17,803 nucleotides of DNA. Origin: JBKPRX01 sp046734795. GTDB taxonomy: Bacteria > Actinomycetota > Thermoleophilia > Gaiellales > Gaiellaceae. Positions 1-6,189 of the stretch are shown in pieces (the first letter of the stretch is position 1; the number at the start of each line of letters is the position of its first letter). Location: positions 1 to 17,803 of the forward strand of contig JBKPRX010000168.1 of assembly GCA_046734795.1 (NCBI GenBank). Reading direction: 5' to 3'. Below the pieces are notes generated by a model that was not told the DNA's origin, searched no databases, and worked only from the letters and a program-made list of their open reading frames with translations. Made by a program: the position numbers and the translations under genes.

Positions 1-1018
1 TAGGCGAGGTCGGCAGCACGGCCGCGTCGGTGGCCGTGACGAGCGTCTGGCCGAAACCGGCGACATGACTCGCAAGGATCGCCCGTCGATCGGGATCGAG
101 CTCCGAAAGCACGTCGTCGAGCAGCAGAAGCGGCGCCACTCCGTGCCGTTCGGTCAGCACGTCCGCCTCGGCAAGGAGAAGCGACAGCACGGCGAGCCGC
201 TGCTCGCCTTGGGACCCAAAGCTGCGAAGGTCGCGGCCGGCCGACGAGACGAGAATGTCGTCGAGGTGCGGCCCAACCGTCGTATTGCCACGCTCGAGCT
301 CGCGCTCGAACCGGCTCTCCAGCTCCTCGATCGTGGGCGGATCACCTTGGTAGCGAAGTTCGGCCGACGAAAGCCCTAACTCATCTGCCGCGCGCTCGAA
401 TGACGGCGCCAACGTCGCGAGAGTTTGCTCGCGGGCACTCACGAGCTGCACTCCGAGGACGGCGGCCTGCTCCGTCCACGGGGCGACGCTCTCTTTCGCC
501 GCCGCGCCGATTGCGACGCGCCGCAGAGCAGCGTTTCGTTGCGCAACCGCAGCGCCGTACTGCGCCGAGAGCGCGCCGCGCGCCGGAAGGAGCCGCGCAA
601 GCACTCGATCGAAGTAGGCCCGACGTACCGCTGGTCCGCCTTTGATCACGGCGAGCCGGTCCGGTGTGAAGACAAGCGTGGCGATCTCTTGTCGAAGCTG
701 CTCCGCTGCGCGAAGCGGTGCGCCGTCACGCCAGGCGCGCTTACCGTTTGCACGCGAAAGCTCGACGCGCGCGCTCAATGACACATCGCCGAGCGTTCCG
801 TTCAGAGAGACGCGTGCGGCATCCATGCCGATCTGGATCAGTTGCGCGTCACTGCGTGTCCGCGGCGAGAACCCTTGCGTTCCGAGATGCAGCGACTCGA
901 GCAGGTTCGTCTTGCCGACGCCGTTCGGCCCAACGGCGAGCACGAGCCCTGCCTCGAGGTCGAGCTCGAGACCTGAGTAGGAGCGGAAGTTGCGGAGCGA
1001 GACGCGGGCGACGATCAG
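1..1018 (-). CDS. recF: DNA replication/repair protein RecF (C-terminus cut by window edge)
   Basis: RecF is an ABC/SMC-type ATPase that binds gapped DNA and helps load RecA in recombinational repair. The minus-strand frame is open for 339 codons to the window edge. It shows the N-terminal RecF signature LRNFRSY (residues 8-14), Walker A GPNGVGKTN (about 30-38), the ABC-like signature GSQGEQR and Walker B LLLLDDVLSELD near the visible end. Family members run about 360-400 aa, so only the tail is missing. The reading frame has an upstream TGA and no ATG, GTG or TTG before the conserved N-terminus. The codon where Met is expected is CTG (1018-1016), giving LIVARVSLRNF. It lies 10 nt after the dnaN stop, with no clear ribosome binding site, so translation is probably coupled to dnaN. 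The family call is secure; the CTG start is inference. Confidence 0.93.
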   Translation of the reverse strand, partial: MIVARVSLRNFRSYSGLELDLEAGLVLAVGPNGVGKTNLLESLHLGTQGFSPRTRSDAQLIQIGMDAARVSLNGTLGDVSLSARVELSRANGKRAWRDGAPLRAAEQLRQEIATLVFTPDRLAVIKGGPAVRRAYFDRVLARLLPARGALSAQYGAAVAQRNAALRRVAIGAAAKESVAPWTEQAAVLGVQLVSAREQTLATLAPSFERAADELGLSSAELRYQGDPPTIEELESRFERELERGNTTVGPHLDDILVSSAGRDLRSFGSQGEQRLAVLSLLLAEADVLTERHGVAPLLLLDDVLSELDPDRRAILASHVAGFGQTLVTATDAAVLPTSP

Positions 1019-1028
1019 GGCTCGGCGA

Positions 1029-2159
1029 TCAACCCGGCAGCCGGATCGGCATCACGAGGTACGTGAAGTCGCCACTCTCACCCTGAAGCACGGCCGGCCT
1101 GAGCGGGTTGATGAGCTTCACGCGGATCTCGTCGCCACTCACAGACTCGATTCCGTCGCGCAAGAAGTCCGCGTTGAACCCGATCTCGAGCGGCTCGCCA
1201 GTGAACGGCGCCGGCAGCGCCTCCTTCGACTCCCCAACCTCGTGCGTCCGAGCGACGACCGTGACTTCGCCCTCGGCGAAGCGAAGTTGGAGCGGTGAGG
1301 TGCGCTCGATCATCACGGCCGCCCGACGTACGACATCCAAGAACTCGTCTCGCGGCAGCGCCAACTCATGCTCGAACGTCTCGGGAAGCAGCTGCTTGTA
1401 GTTCGGAAATTGCCCCTCGATTCGGCGGGTCGTGAGCCACGCGTCGTCCGCGACGAAGAGCACCTGGTTCTCGTGCACGCCGATCTCGATCTCGTCGCCG
1501 CCCTGCGCAATTCGCGCCAGCTCCTGGAGCGCACGGGCGGGCACAATCGCTTCGAGCTCCGGCGTCTCTGCACCAAGTGACGTCTCTTTGACCGAGAGTC
1601 GATAGGAGTCGGTCGCGGCCATCACGAGGTTGCCGCCACCAAAGCGAACAAGGATCCCGGTGAGGACCGGCCGCGACTCGTCGCGCGAGGCCGAGCGTGC
1701 GACGCGAGAGATTGTTTCGAGCAGCGACTCGCGATCGACGCCGAACGTGCCTGCGCTCTCGAGCTCCGGCAGTCGCGGAAAATCCTCCGCGTTGTAGGTG
1801 TGAAGCGTGTAGCTGACCGAGCCTGACGTGATGTGCACAACGGACTCGTCGGGACGATGCTCGATCTCGACCTCGTCTTCGGGCAGCAGACGAGCAAGTT
1901 CGACGAGGCGGCGGCCGGGAACGACGATTGCTTGGTCACCTTCGACCTGCGCCGACACGGTTGTGCGCAGCGAGATCTCCATGTCGGTGGCCGCGAGCTC
2001 GACGCCGCCTTCCACAGGACGCAACAAGATCCCGGCGAGAATCTGAACGGTTGCGCGTGTCGACACTGCTCGCGCCACGACCGAGAGGCGCTGTGCGAGC
2101 TCGTCGCGCTGACACACAATCCTCATCCCGGAGCCGAGTATGACGTCTGTCTCAATCAT
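1029..2159 (-). CDS. dnaN: DNA polymerase III beta subunit (sliding clamp)
   Basis: The beta clamp is a ring-shaped dimer that tethers DNA polymerase III to DNA. The 376-aa product has the usual three-domain clamp length and the family's sequence features: an N-terminal domain containing QILAGILLRPVEGG, AATDMEISL, a middle domain with SRPVLTGILV and AATDSYRLS, and the C-terminal ending YLVMPIRLPG, close to the conserved clamp C-terminus (typically V(M/L)P(M/L)R). The ATG at 2159 has AAAGG 8 nt upstream. A second ATG at 2126 (MRIVCQRDEL) matches the usual clamp N-terminus better and would give 365 aa, so the first 11 residues are uncertain. It lies between dnaA and recF in the same orientation and is probably cotranscribed with both. 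Confidence 0.97.
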   Translation of the reverse strand: MIETDVILGSGMRIVCQRDELAQRLSVVARAVSTRATVQILAGILLRPVEGGVELAATDMEISLRTTVSAQVEGDQAIVVPGRRLVELARLLPEDEVEIEHRPDESVVHITSGSVSYTLHTYNAEDFPRLPELESAGTFGVDRESLLETISRVARSASRDESRPVLTGILVRFGGGNLVMAATDSYRLSVKETSLGAETPELEAIVPARALQELARIAQGGDEIEIGVHENQVLFVADDAWLTTRRIEGQFPNYKQLLPETFEHELALPRDEFLDVVRRAAVMIERTSPLQLRFAEGEVTVVARTHEVGESKEALPAPFTGEPLEIGFNADFLRDGIESVSGDEIRVKLINPLRPAVLQGESGDFTYLVMPIRLPG

Positions 2160-2289
2160 TTAAAGGACCTTTGTCGTAGTCATAGGGCGTGTGGATCTTG
2201 GGATACCGCCCTCGATTGCGCATGGTTGAGCCGAGAAACGTGTGGGCTGAAAGTGTGGAGAACGAGTCGGATACCACAGGCGCCGACGC
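2160..2289. other. dnaA-dnaN intergenic region, part of the candidate oriC
   Basis: This 130-bp gap holds no gene. It contains one DnaA-box-like 9-mer (TTCTCCACA, minus strand, 2254-2262) and a weaker one (AGATCCACA, minus strand, 2190-2198). Many bacteria, including actinobacteria, place oriC or part of it between dnaA and dnaN. No strong AT-rich unwinding element is visible, so which dnaA flank is the actual origin cannot be decided from this sequence. Confidence 0.5.
2254..2262 (-). promoter_or_regulatory. DnaA-box-like site TTCTCCACA
   Basis: On the minus strand the 9-mer reads TTCTCCACA, one base from the TTWTNCACA consensus and from the high-GC variant TTGTCCACA. The same 9-mer occurs in the dnaA-rpmH gap at 3829-3837. 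Its position just downstream of dnaA supports a role in initiation or dnaA/dnaN control. Confidence 0.6.
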
Positions 2290-3657
2290 TTACCGAACTT
2301 GCTTCACACGTGCCGTGAGTTCCTGCACAAGGTTGTAGACAGATCTGTCCTCACGAATGAGACGCGCGATCTTCGACGTTGCGTGGATCACAGTGGTGTG
2401 GTCGCGGCCGCCGAACTCCTTGCCGATCTTCGGTAGCGAGGAGTCCGTCAGCTCGCGCGAGAGATACATCGCCACCTGCCGCGGATAGACGATGTTCTGT
2501 GAGCGCTTGTCGCCGCAGAGCTCGTCGAGCGAGAGCCCGAACCGTTCCGAAACGAGCTCCTGGATCCGTCTGATCGACACTGCCGCAGCCTCTCCTTGGG
2601 GGAACACGTCCTTGAGGACATCTTGTGCGAGCTCGACGGTCATCGGTCGGCCGGTGAGAGACGAGAAGGCAACAACGCGCGTGAGCGCGCCTTCGAGTTC
2701 CCGGATGTTCGTCGAGACTCGACTCGCGATGAACGTCAGCACCTGCGGGTCTGGAACGTGGATCCCGTCCGTCTTCTCCTTCTTCCGCAAGATCGCGATG
2801 CGCGTCTCGAGATCGGGAGGCTGGATATCCGTGATCAAGCCCCATTCGAAGCGCGAGCGCAGGCGCGCTTCAAGGGTCGCGATCTCTCGCGGTGGACGGT
2901 CGCTCGACATGCAGATCTGAGAGCCGGCTTCGTAGAGCGAGTTGAACGTGTGGAAGAACTCTTCCTGGATCCGCTCCTTGTGCTCGAAGAACTGCACGTC
3001 GTCGATCAGCAAGACGTCGTAGGTCCGGTAGCGCTGTTTGAACCCCTCGATGCGCTTGTCGCGGAGTGAGTTGATGAAGTCGTTCATGAACGTCTCGCTC
3101 GTCACGTAACGCACCGAGAGCTCGCTCGAGTGCATGCCGACGTACTGCGCGATCGCCTGGAGGAGATGCGTCTTGCCGAGCCCGGTGCCGCCGTAGATGA
3201 AGAGGGGGTTGTAGGCCTGCGCCGGCGCCTCCGCAACAGCGAGCGCAGCCGCGTGCGCGAACCGGTTCGACGATCCGATCACGAACGAGTCGAATGTGTA
3301 CTTCTGGTTCAACCCGCGTGTGTCGGCCCGCGGGATGCGAACAGACCGCGGTGTGACGGGTGCTACCTCAGGCGATTCTTCCTTGTGTGGATGTCCTGCG
3401 CCGACGCGGAGCTCGATTCGACGCTCGCTGCCCGTGACATCGCGCACGGCTGCACCGATCAGACCGAGGAAGTGTCCCTCGATCCAGTCGCGCGTGAAGT
3501 CGTTCGGGACGGTGAGCACGAATGCCTCACCGTCCAGATCGCCCGCCTCGACCTCGCCGAACCACGTCTGGTACGTGGTGTCGTTGAGCGCCCCTCGGAG
3601 CCGACTCAGGACCTCGTTCCAGAGGTTCTCTGCTGTCAGCTCGACTAGTGGCTCCAA
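2290..3657 (-). CDS. dnaA: Chromosomal replication initiator DnaA
   Basis: DnaA binds DnaA boxes at oriC as an ATP-dependent oligomer and opens the duplex. The 455-aa protein shows all four domains: an N-terminal helicase-loading domain (LWNEVLSRL, TWFGEVEAGD), a short linker about residues 85-115, an AAA+ domain with Walker A GGTGLGKT (156-163) and Walker B DVLLIDD (214-220), and domain IV with the DNA-binding signature GGRDHTTVIHAT (416-427). The start is TTG at 3657. A TGA sits 7 codons upstream and no ATG/GTG lies between. GGAG sits 12 nt upstream, a rather long spacing. It diverges from rpmH across the putative origin. A likely promoter and a 14-bp palindrome lie 40-80 bp upstream. Confidence 0.98.
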   Translation of the reverse strand: MEPLVELTAENLWNEVLSRLRGALNDTTYQTWFGEVEAGDLDGEAFVLTVPNDFTRDWIEGHFLGLIGAAVRDVTGSERRIELRVGAGHPHKEESPEVAPVTPRSVRIPRADTRGLNQKYTFDSFVIGSSNRFAHAAALAVAEAPAQAYNPLFIYGGTGLGKTHLLQAIAQYVGMHSSELSVRYVTSETFMNDFINSLRDKRIEGFKQRYRTYDVLLIDDVQFFEHKERIQEEFFHTFNSLYEAGSQICMSSDRPPREIATLEARLRSRFEWGLITDIQPPDLETRIAILRKKEKTDGIHVPDPQVLTFIASRVSTNIRELEGALTRVVAFSSLTGRPMTVELAQDVLKDVFPQGEAAAVSIRRIQELVSERFGLSLDELCGDKRSQNIVYPRQVAMYLSRELTDSSLPKIGKEFGGRDHTTVIHATSKIARLIREDRSVYNLVQELTARVKQVR

Positions 3658-3696
3658 CGGCGCGATCCGCTCCTTTCAACAGGCTTGGGAGGCGCG

Positions 3697-3724
3697 AGCA
3701 TACCAGGGGGTCTGAGAGACGCAA
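3697..3724 (-). promoter_or_regulatory. Putative dnaA promoter
   Basis: Read on the minus strand, a -35-like TTGCGT (3724-3719) is followed after 16 bp by a -10-like TATGCT (3702-3697). Transcription would begin near 3690, about 33 nt before the dnaA TTG codon. The assignment rests only on hexamer similarity and spacing. The 14-bp palindrome abuts the -35 element. Confidence 0.4.
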
Positions 3725-3737
3725 AATCCCGGGATTT
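3724..3737. repeat. 14-bp perfect palindrome next to the dnaA -35 element
   Basis: AAATCCCGGGATTT is a perfect 7+7 palindrome. With one bulged A it extends outwards through GC on both sides (3721-3739). It overlaps the putative dnaA -35 hexamer by one base, so a bound dimeric regulator could affect dnaA transcription. No regulator with this site is recognised. Confidence 0.6.
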
Positions 3738-3763
3738 GCAGGCATTTCTTCGATTCCACACCA

Positions 3764-3772
3764 CTCTCCACA
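3764..3772 (+). promoter_or_regulatory. DnaA-box-like site CTCTCCACA
   Basis: This is one base different from the TTCTCCACA 9-mer found twice elsewhere around dnaA. It lies 2 bp from an inverted box at 3775-3783, so the two form an inverted pair. Confidence 0.45.
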
Positions 3773-3774
3773 CC

Positions 3775-3783
3775 TGTGGAAAC
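3775..3783 (-). promoter_or_regulatory. DnaA-box-like site GTTTCCACA
   Basis: On the minus strand this reads GTTTCCACA, one mismatch to TTWTNCACA. Its last four bases (3780-3783) overlap the left arm of the inverted repeat at 3780-3814. Confidence 0.5.
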
Positions 3784-3814
3784 CCGCTCGTGCAGAGCAC
3801 CCTTTAGCGGGTTT
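3780..3814. repeat. Inverted repeat with nested mini-hairpin in the origin region
   Basis: AAACCCGCT (3780-3788) is perfectly complementary to AGCGGGTTT (3806-3814). Within the 17-nt loop, GTGC (3790-3793) can pair with GCAC (3797-3800) around AGA. The structure could extrude as a cruciform or form a two-tier hairpin in single-stranded DNA. A DnaA-box-like site overlaps the left arm. Confidence 0.6.
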
Positions 3815-3828
3815 GCAGCACCTTCGTC

Positions 3829-3837
3829 TGTGGAGAA
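3829..3837 (-). promoter_or_regulatory. DnaA-box-like site TTCTCCACA
   Basis: This is identical to the 9-mer at 2254-2262 and in the same orientation, one base from consensus. It lies about 22 bp upstream of the putative rpmH -10 element, so DnaA binding here could also affect the ribosomal/RNase P operon. Confidence 0.6.
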
Positions 3838-3858
3838 CTCGGTGGACGGAACCTCATC

Positions 3859-3864
3859 TATACT
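3859..3864 (+). promoter_or_regulatory. Putative -10 element of the rpmH operon
   Basis: TATACT matches TATAAT at 5 of 6 positions. It predicts a transcript start near 3871 and a leader of about 43 nt before the rpmH GTG. No good -35 is seen at 16-18 bp upstream, so an activator or an extended contact may be needed. Confidence 0.45.
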
Positions 3865-3878
3865 TGCCGGCCGATTGT

Positions 3879-3910
3879 CCCCCTCTTGGGGGAATTCGTC
3901 TCTTGGGGGA
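3879..3910 (+). promoter_or_regulatory. rpmH leader with hairpin and duplicated G5 block
   Basis: CCCCC (3879-3883) can pair with GGGGG (3888-3892) around a TCTT loop. The element CTCTTGGGGGA occurs twice at a 17-nt period (3883-3893 and 3900-3910). The second G5 block is the only Shine-Dalgarno-like sequence before the rpmH GTG. The same C5 tract could therefore pair with either G5 block, which would be mutually exclusive structures. Regulation is inference. Confidence 0.5.
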
Positions 3911-3913
3911 CAC

Positions 3914-4048
3914 GTGAAGCGGACGTATCAGCCGAATGTTCGTCGCCGGAAGCGCAAGCACGGCTTCCGTGCGCGCATGGCGACGCGCGCCGGTCGCGCG
4001 ATCTTGAAACGGCGCCGTGCAAAGGGCCGCGCGCGGCTCTCCGCATAG
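3914..4048 (+). CDS. rpmH: 50S ribosomal protein L34
   Basis: L34 is a small, very basic protein of the large ribosomal subunit. The 44-aa product has the family signature KRTYQPNVRRRKRKHGF, followed by RARMATRAGRAILKRRRAKG, and is of normal length. The start is GTG at 3914, fixed by the conserved N-terminus; a longer open frame upstream is not coding. GGGGGA ends 3 nt before the start. It is the first gene of the plus-strand operon leading from the origin, and rnpA follows after 26 nt. The rpmH-rnpA pairing next to dnaA is conserved in most bacteria. Confidence 0.98.
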   Translation: MKRTYQPNVRRRKRKHGFRARMATRAGRAILKRRRAKGRARLSA

Positions 4049-4074
4049 CTTGTTCCCCGCGTAAGCTGCTCGAA

Positions 4075-4419
4075 GTGAAGCGTCAGAACCGCCTGTCCCG
4101 CTCACGGGACTTCGATGCCGTCTACCGCCACGGGCGCTCGACGGCATCGCGCTTCCTCGTTCTGTACTGGTTTCCACAGGACGAGCCCGGACCGCCGAGG
4201 TTCGGCTTCTCGGTGCCGCGGTCGGTGGGGAACGCGGTCGCGCGAAACACGATCAAGCGTCAGTTGCGAGAGGTCTGGAGCTCGCGCTCCGAGGCAGTTC
4301 CTGCGGGGCTCGACTACGTCTTGATCGTACGGCCCGGTCTACCGGAGGCGGTCAAGGCAAACGGTTTCGGCTGGCTCGAAGAGCGCGTTGACGAAGTGAT
4401 CGAGAAGGTCCCGTCGTGA
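4075..4419 (+). CDS. rnpA: Ribonuclease P protein component
   Basis: RnpA is the basic protein partner of the RNase P ribozyme, which trims tRNA 5' leaders. The 114-aa product starts VKRQNRLSRSRDFDAVYRHG, contains FGFSVPRSVGNAVARN, and has the family RNR helix RNTIKRQLRE (residues 57-66). The start GTG at 4075 is chosen because it places the conserved KRxNRLSRSRDF motif at the N-terminus; the same frame is open further upstream through rpmH but that part is not RnpA-like. Its GTGA end overlaps the yidD start by 4 nt, implying coupled translation. The catalytic RNA gene is not in this window. Confidence 0.96.
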   Translation: MKRQNRLSRSRDFDAVYRHGRSTASRFLVLYWFPQDEPGPPRFGFSVPRSVGNAVARNTIKRQLREVWSSRSEAVPAGLDYVLIVRPGLPEAVKANGFGWLEERVDEVIEKVPS

Positions 4420-4649
4420 TTGCGCCTCTCGTGCGGCTGCCGTCGCTTGCAGCGACCGCGTGCGTCTGGCTCTACCGGCTCACGCTCGGTGCGCTCTTTC
4501 CGACGACGTGCAAATACCACCCGTCGTGCTCGCAATACGCGATCGACGCGCTCCGCGAGCGCGGATTCGTGCGCGGGTCGGTTCTCGCCGGCTGGCGCCT
4601 GCTTCGCTGCAACCCCTGGAGTCGCGGGGGCTACGACCCGGTCCGATGA
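4416..4649 (+). CDS. yidD: Membrane protein insertion efficiency factor YidD
   Basis: YidD is a small membrane-associated protein that helps YidC-dependent insertion. The 77-aa sequence carries the hallmark CKYHPSCSQYAIDAL (residues 32-46) and LLRCNPWSRGGYDPV (62-76), including Cys32, Cys38 and Cys65, after an amphipathic or hydrophobic N-terminus. The start is GTG, overlapping the rnpA stop by 4 nt. Its own stop overlaps the yidC start (ATGATG). The position between rnpA and yidC is the standard one. Confidence 0.96.
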   Translation: MIAPLVRLPSLAATACVWLYRLTLGALFPTTCKYHPSCSQYAIDALRERGFVRGSVLAGWRLLRCNPWSRGGYDPVR

Positions 4650-5488
4650 TGCACGTGCTGCTTCTGGCCAGCATCCTGACGCCCCTCGAGGATGCGCTCC
4701 GCCACGTTCTCGACTGGCTCCACGACTCGGTGGGGCTGACGTGGGCGTGGTCGATCGTCGGGGTGACCGTGATCGTTCGAATGCTGCTCGTCCCGTTGAC
4801 GATCCGCCAGATCCACTCGATGCAGAACCTGCAGCGCCACGCACCGGAGATGAAGGCGATCCAGCAGCGCTACAAGCACGACCGCCAGAAGCAGAACGAA
4901 GAGATGATGAAGTTCTACAAGGAGAACAACATCAACCCGGCCGCGTCGTGTCTGCCGATGCTGGCGCAGCTGCCCGTCTTTCTCGCGCTCTACTTCGTGC
5001 TGAAGAACTTCTCGAAAGAGGCCGAGAAGGTCGGCTCGAACCTCGGCGATCTCTCATGGCTTCATTTCGTGCCGTCGGTTGCTGACAAGACGACCGACCA
5101 CTGGAGCGGCTACGTGCTCCTCGCGGTCTACGTGCTGAGCCAGATGGCCTCGACCCTGTTCATGGCGACGACGGCGGACAAGGTTCAGCGCACGCTGTTC
5201 ATGTTCATGCCGCTCGTCTTCGTCTTCTTCATCGCGCGGTTCCCGGCTGGGCTCGTCATCTACTGGATGACGACGAACCTTTGGACGGTTGGCCAGGGGC
5301 TTGTGACACGAAGGTTGATCCCGAAGACTGCGGCCCCGCCCATGTCGCCGTTCAGTCGTGCGAGACAGACACCGAGTGAAGACGGGCGGAAGCCTGTGCC
5401 CGAGCCGAAGCCGGCCGCCGCGGCAGCGCCGAGCCCGGCGAAGCAACAGCCGCGTCGCGTAAAGCGGAAGAAGAAGGCCAATCGTTGA
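4646..5488 (+). CDS. yidC: Membrane protein insertase YidC/OxaI family
   Basis: YidC inserts and folds inner-membrane proteins, alone or with SecYEG. The 280-aa product is of the short actinobacterial/Gram-positive type. It has a first core membrane segment about 34-52 with the groove arginine at R45 (VIVRMLLVPL), a charged cytoplasmic helical hairpin (about 55-100, KFYKENNINP), then segments LPMLAQLPVFLALYFVL, YVLLAVYVLSQMASTLFMA and FMFMPLVFVFFIARFPAGL with YWMTTNLWTVGQ. The last 60 residues form a Pro/Ala/Lys/Arg-rich tail that may contact the ribosome. The start is the first of two consecutive ATGs, overlapping yidD by 4 nt. The TTGA at its end overlaps khpB. Confidence 0.96.
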   Translation: MMHVLLLASILTPLEDALRHVLDWLHDSVGLTWAWSIVGVTVIVRMLLVPLTIRQIHSMQNLQRHAPEMKAIQQRYKHDRQKQNEEMMKFYKENNINPAASCLPMLAQLPVFLALYFVLKNFSKEAEKVGSNLGDLSWLHFVPSVADKTTDHWSGYVLLAVYVLSQMASTLFMATTADKVQRTLFMFMPLVFVFFIARFPAGLVIYWMTTNLWTVGQGLVTRRLIPKTAAPPMSPFSRARQTPSEDGRKPVPEPKPAAAAAPSPAKQQPRRVKRKKKANR

Positions 5489-6189
5489 CCGAGACGCCGG
5501 ACGCGTTCGTCGAGGCGACGGGCGAGACCGTCGGCGAAGCGAAATGGGCGGCGTTACGCGAGCTCGAGCGCCAGCATCCCGGACTCGACAAGTCCGCCGT
5601 CCGCTTCGAAGTCGTCTCGGAAGGCGAGCGCGGCCTGCTCGGAGTCGGCTACGAGCCGGCGCGTGTCGTCGCCCTCGCACCTGCGGCCGCGTTGCTTGCG
5701 GCGCCTTCGCCGACGAGCGAGCCGCGAGCAGACGAGAGCGAGAGTGCGGCCGATGCGCGCATGCTGCTCGAGACGATTGTCGCGTCCTTCGGTCTCAACG
5801 CAGCGGTCGCGAGCGAAGACGATCCGGAGCAGGTGACGCTGACCGTCGAAGGCGGCGAGCTCGGCCTTCTGATCGGGCGGCACGGCCAGACGATCGATGC
5901 CATCCAGTACCTCCTGAATGCGATTGCTTTTCGAACGTTCGGCTCGGAGCGCAAAGAGGTGGTGGTCGACGCAGCGGGCTACCGAGAGCGCCGGCGGCGG
6001 CAGCTCGAAACACTCGCTTTGCGGAGCGCCGAGCAAGCTCTACGCGACCTCGAACTGGTCGAGCTCGATCCGATGAGCGCGCCCGAGCGAAAGATCGTCC
6101 ACCTGCGCCTCAAGGACTACGACGGCATCGAGACGTCGTCCGAGGGTGCGGAACCCAACCGCTACGTCGTCGTCAGACCCACTCGCTAG
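5485..6189 (+). CDS. khpB: Jag/KhpB family RNA-binding protein (Jag-N, KH, R3H)
   Basis: KhpB/Jag is a cytoplasmic RNA-binding protein encoded next to yidC and, in Firmicutes, linked to cell division and elongation. The 234-aa product has a Jag N-terminal domain (residues 5-60, FVEATGETVGEAKWAAL and RGLLGVGYEPA), an Ala/Ser/acidic linker (65-90), a KH domain with the GXXG loop GRHG (131-134), and a C-terminal R3H domain with R202/H206 (ERKIVHLRL). It starts with TTG overlapping the yidC stop by 4 nt; no other start preserves the N-terminal motif. The end overlaps rsmG by 44 nt. Confidence 0.93.
   Translation: MTETPDAFVEATGETVGEAKWAALRELERQHPGLDKSAVRFEVVSEGERGLLGVGYEPARVVALAPAAALLAAPSPTSEPRADESESAADARMLLETIVASFGLNAAVASEDDPEQVTLTVEGGELGLLIGRHGQTIDAIQYLLNAIAFRTFGSERKEVVVDAAGYRERRRRQLETLALRSAEQALRDLELVELDPMSAPERKIVHLRLKDYDGIETSSEGAEPNRYVVVRPTR

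Larger units (their letters stand above)
3658..3913. other. Candidate oriC / dnaA-rpmH divergent promoter region
   Basis: This 256-bp non-coding stretch between divergent dnaA and rpmH contains at least three DnaA-box-like sites (3764-3772 plus, 3775-3783 minus, 3829-3837 minus) and a poorer one (GATTCCACA, 3752-3760 plus). It also holds a 14-bp palindrome (3724-3737), a 9-bp inverted repeat (3780-3788/3806-3814) and the rpmH leader. Box density exceeds that of the dnaA-dnaN gap, making this the stronger origin candidate. A cumulative GC-skew plot would show whether the minimum falls here. Confidence 0.65.

Noticed and set aside
65..980. Several plus-strand open frames opposite recF
   Set aside because: They overlap the intact RecF frame carrying Walker A, signature and Walker B motifs, and have no recognisable features.
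3905..3920. Possible parS at the rpmH start (GACACGTGAAGC)
   Set aside because: Only the core CACGTG and two flanking bases on one side match parS, and the sequence is explained by the rpmH ribosome binding site and start codons.
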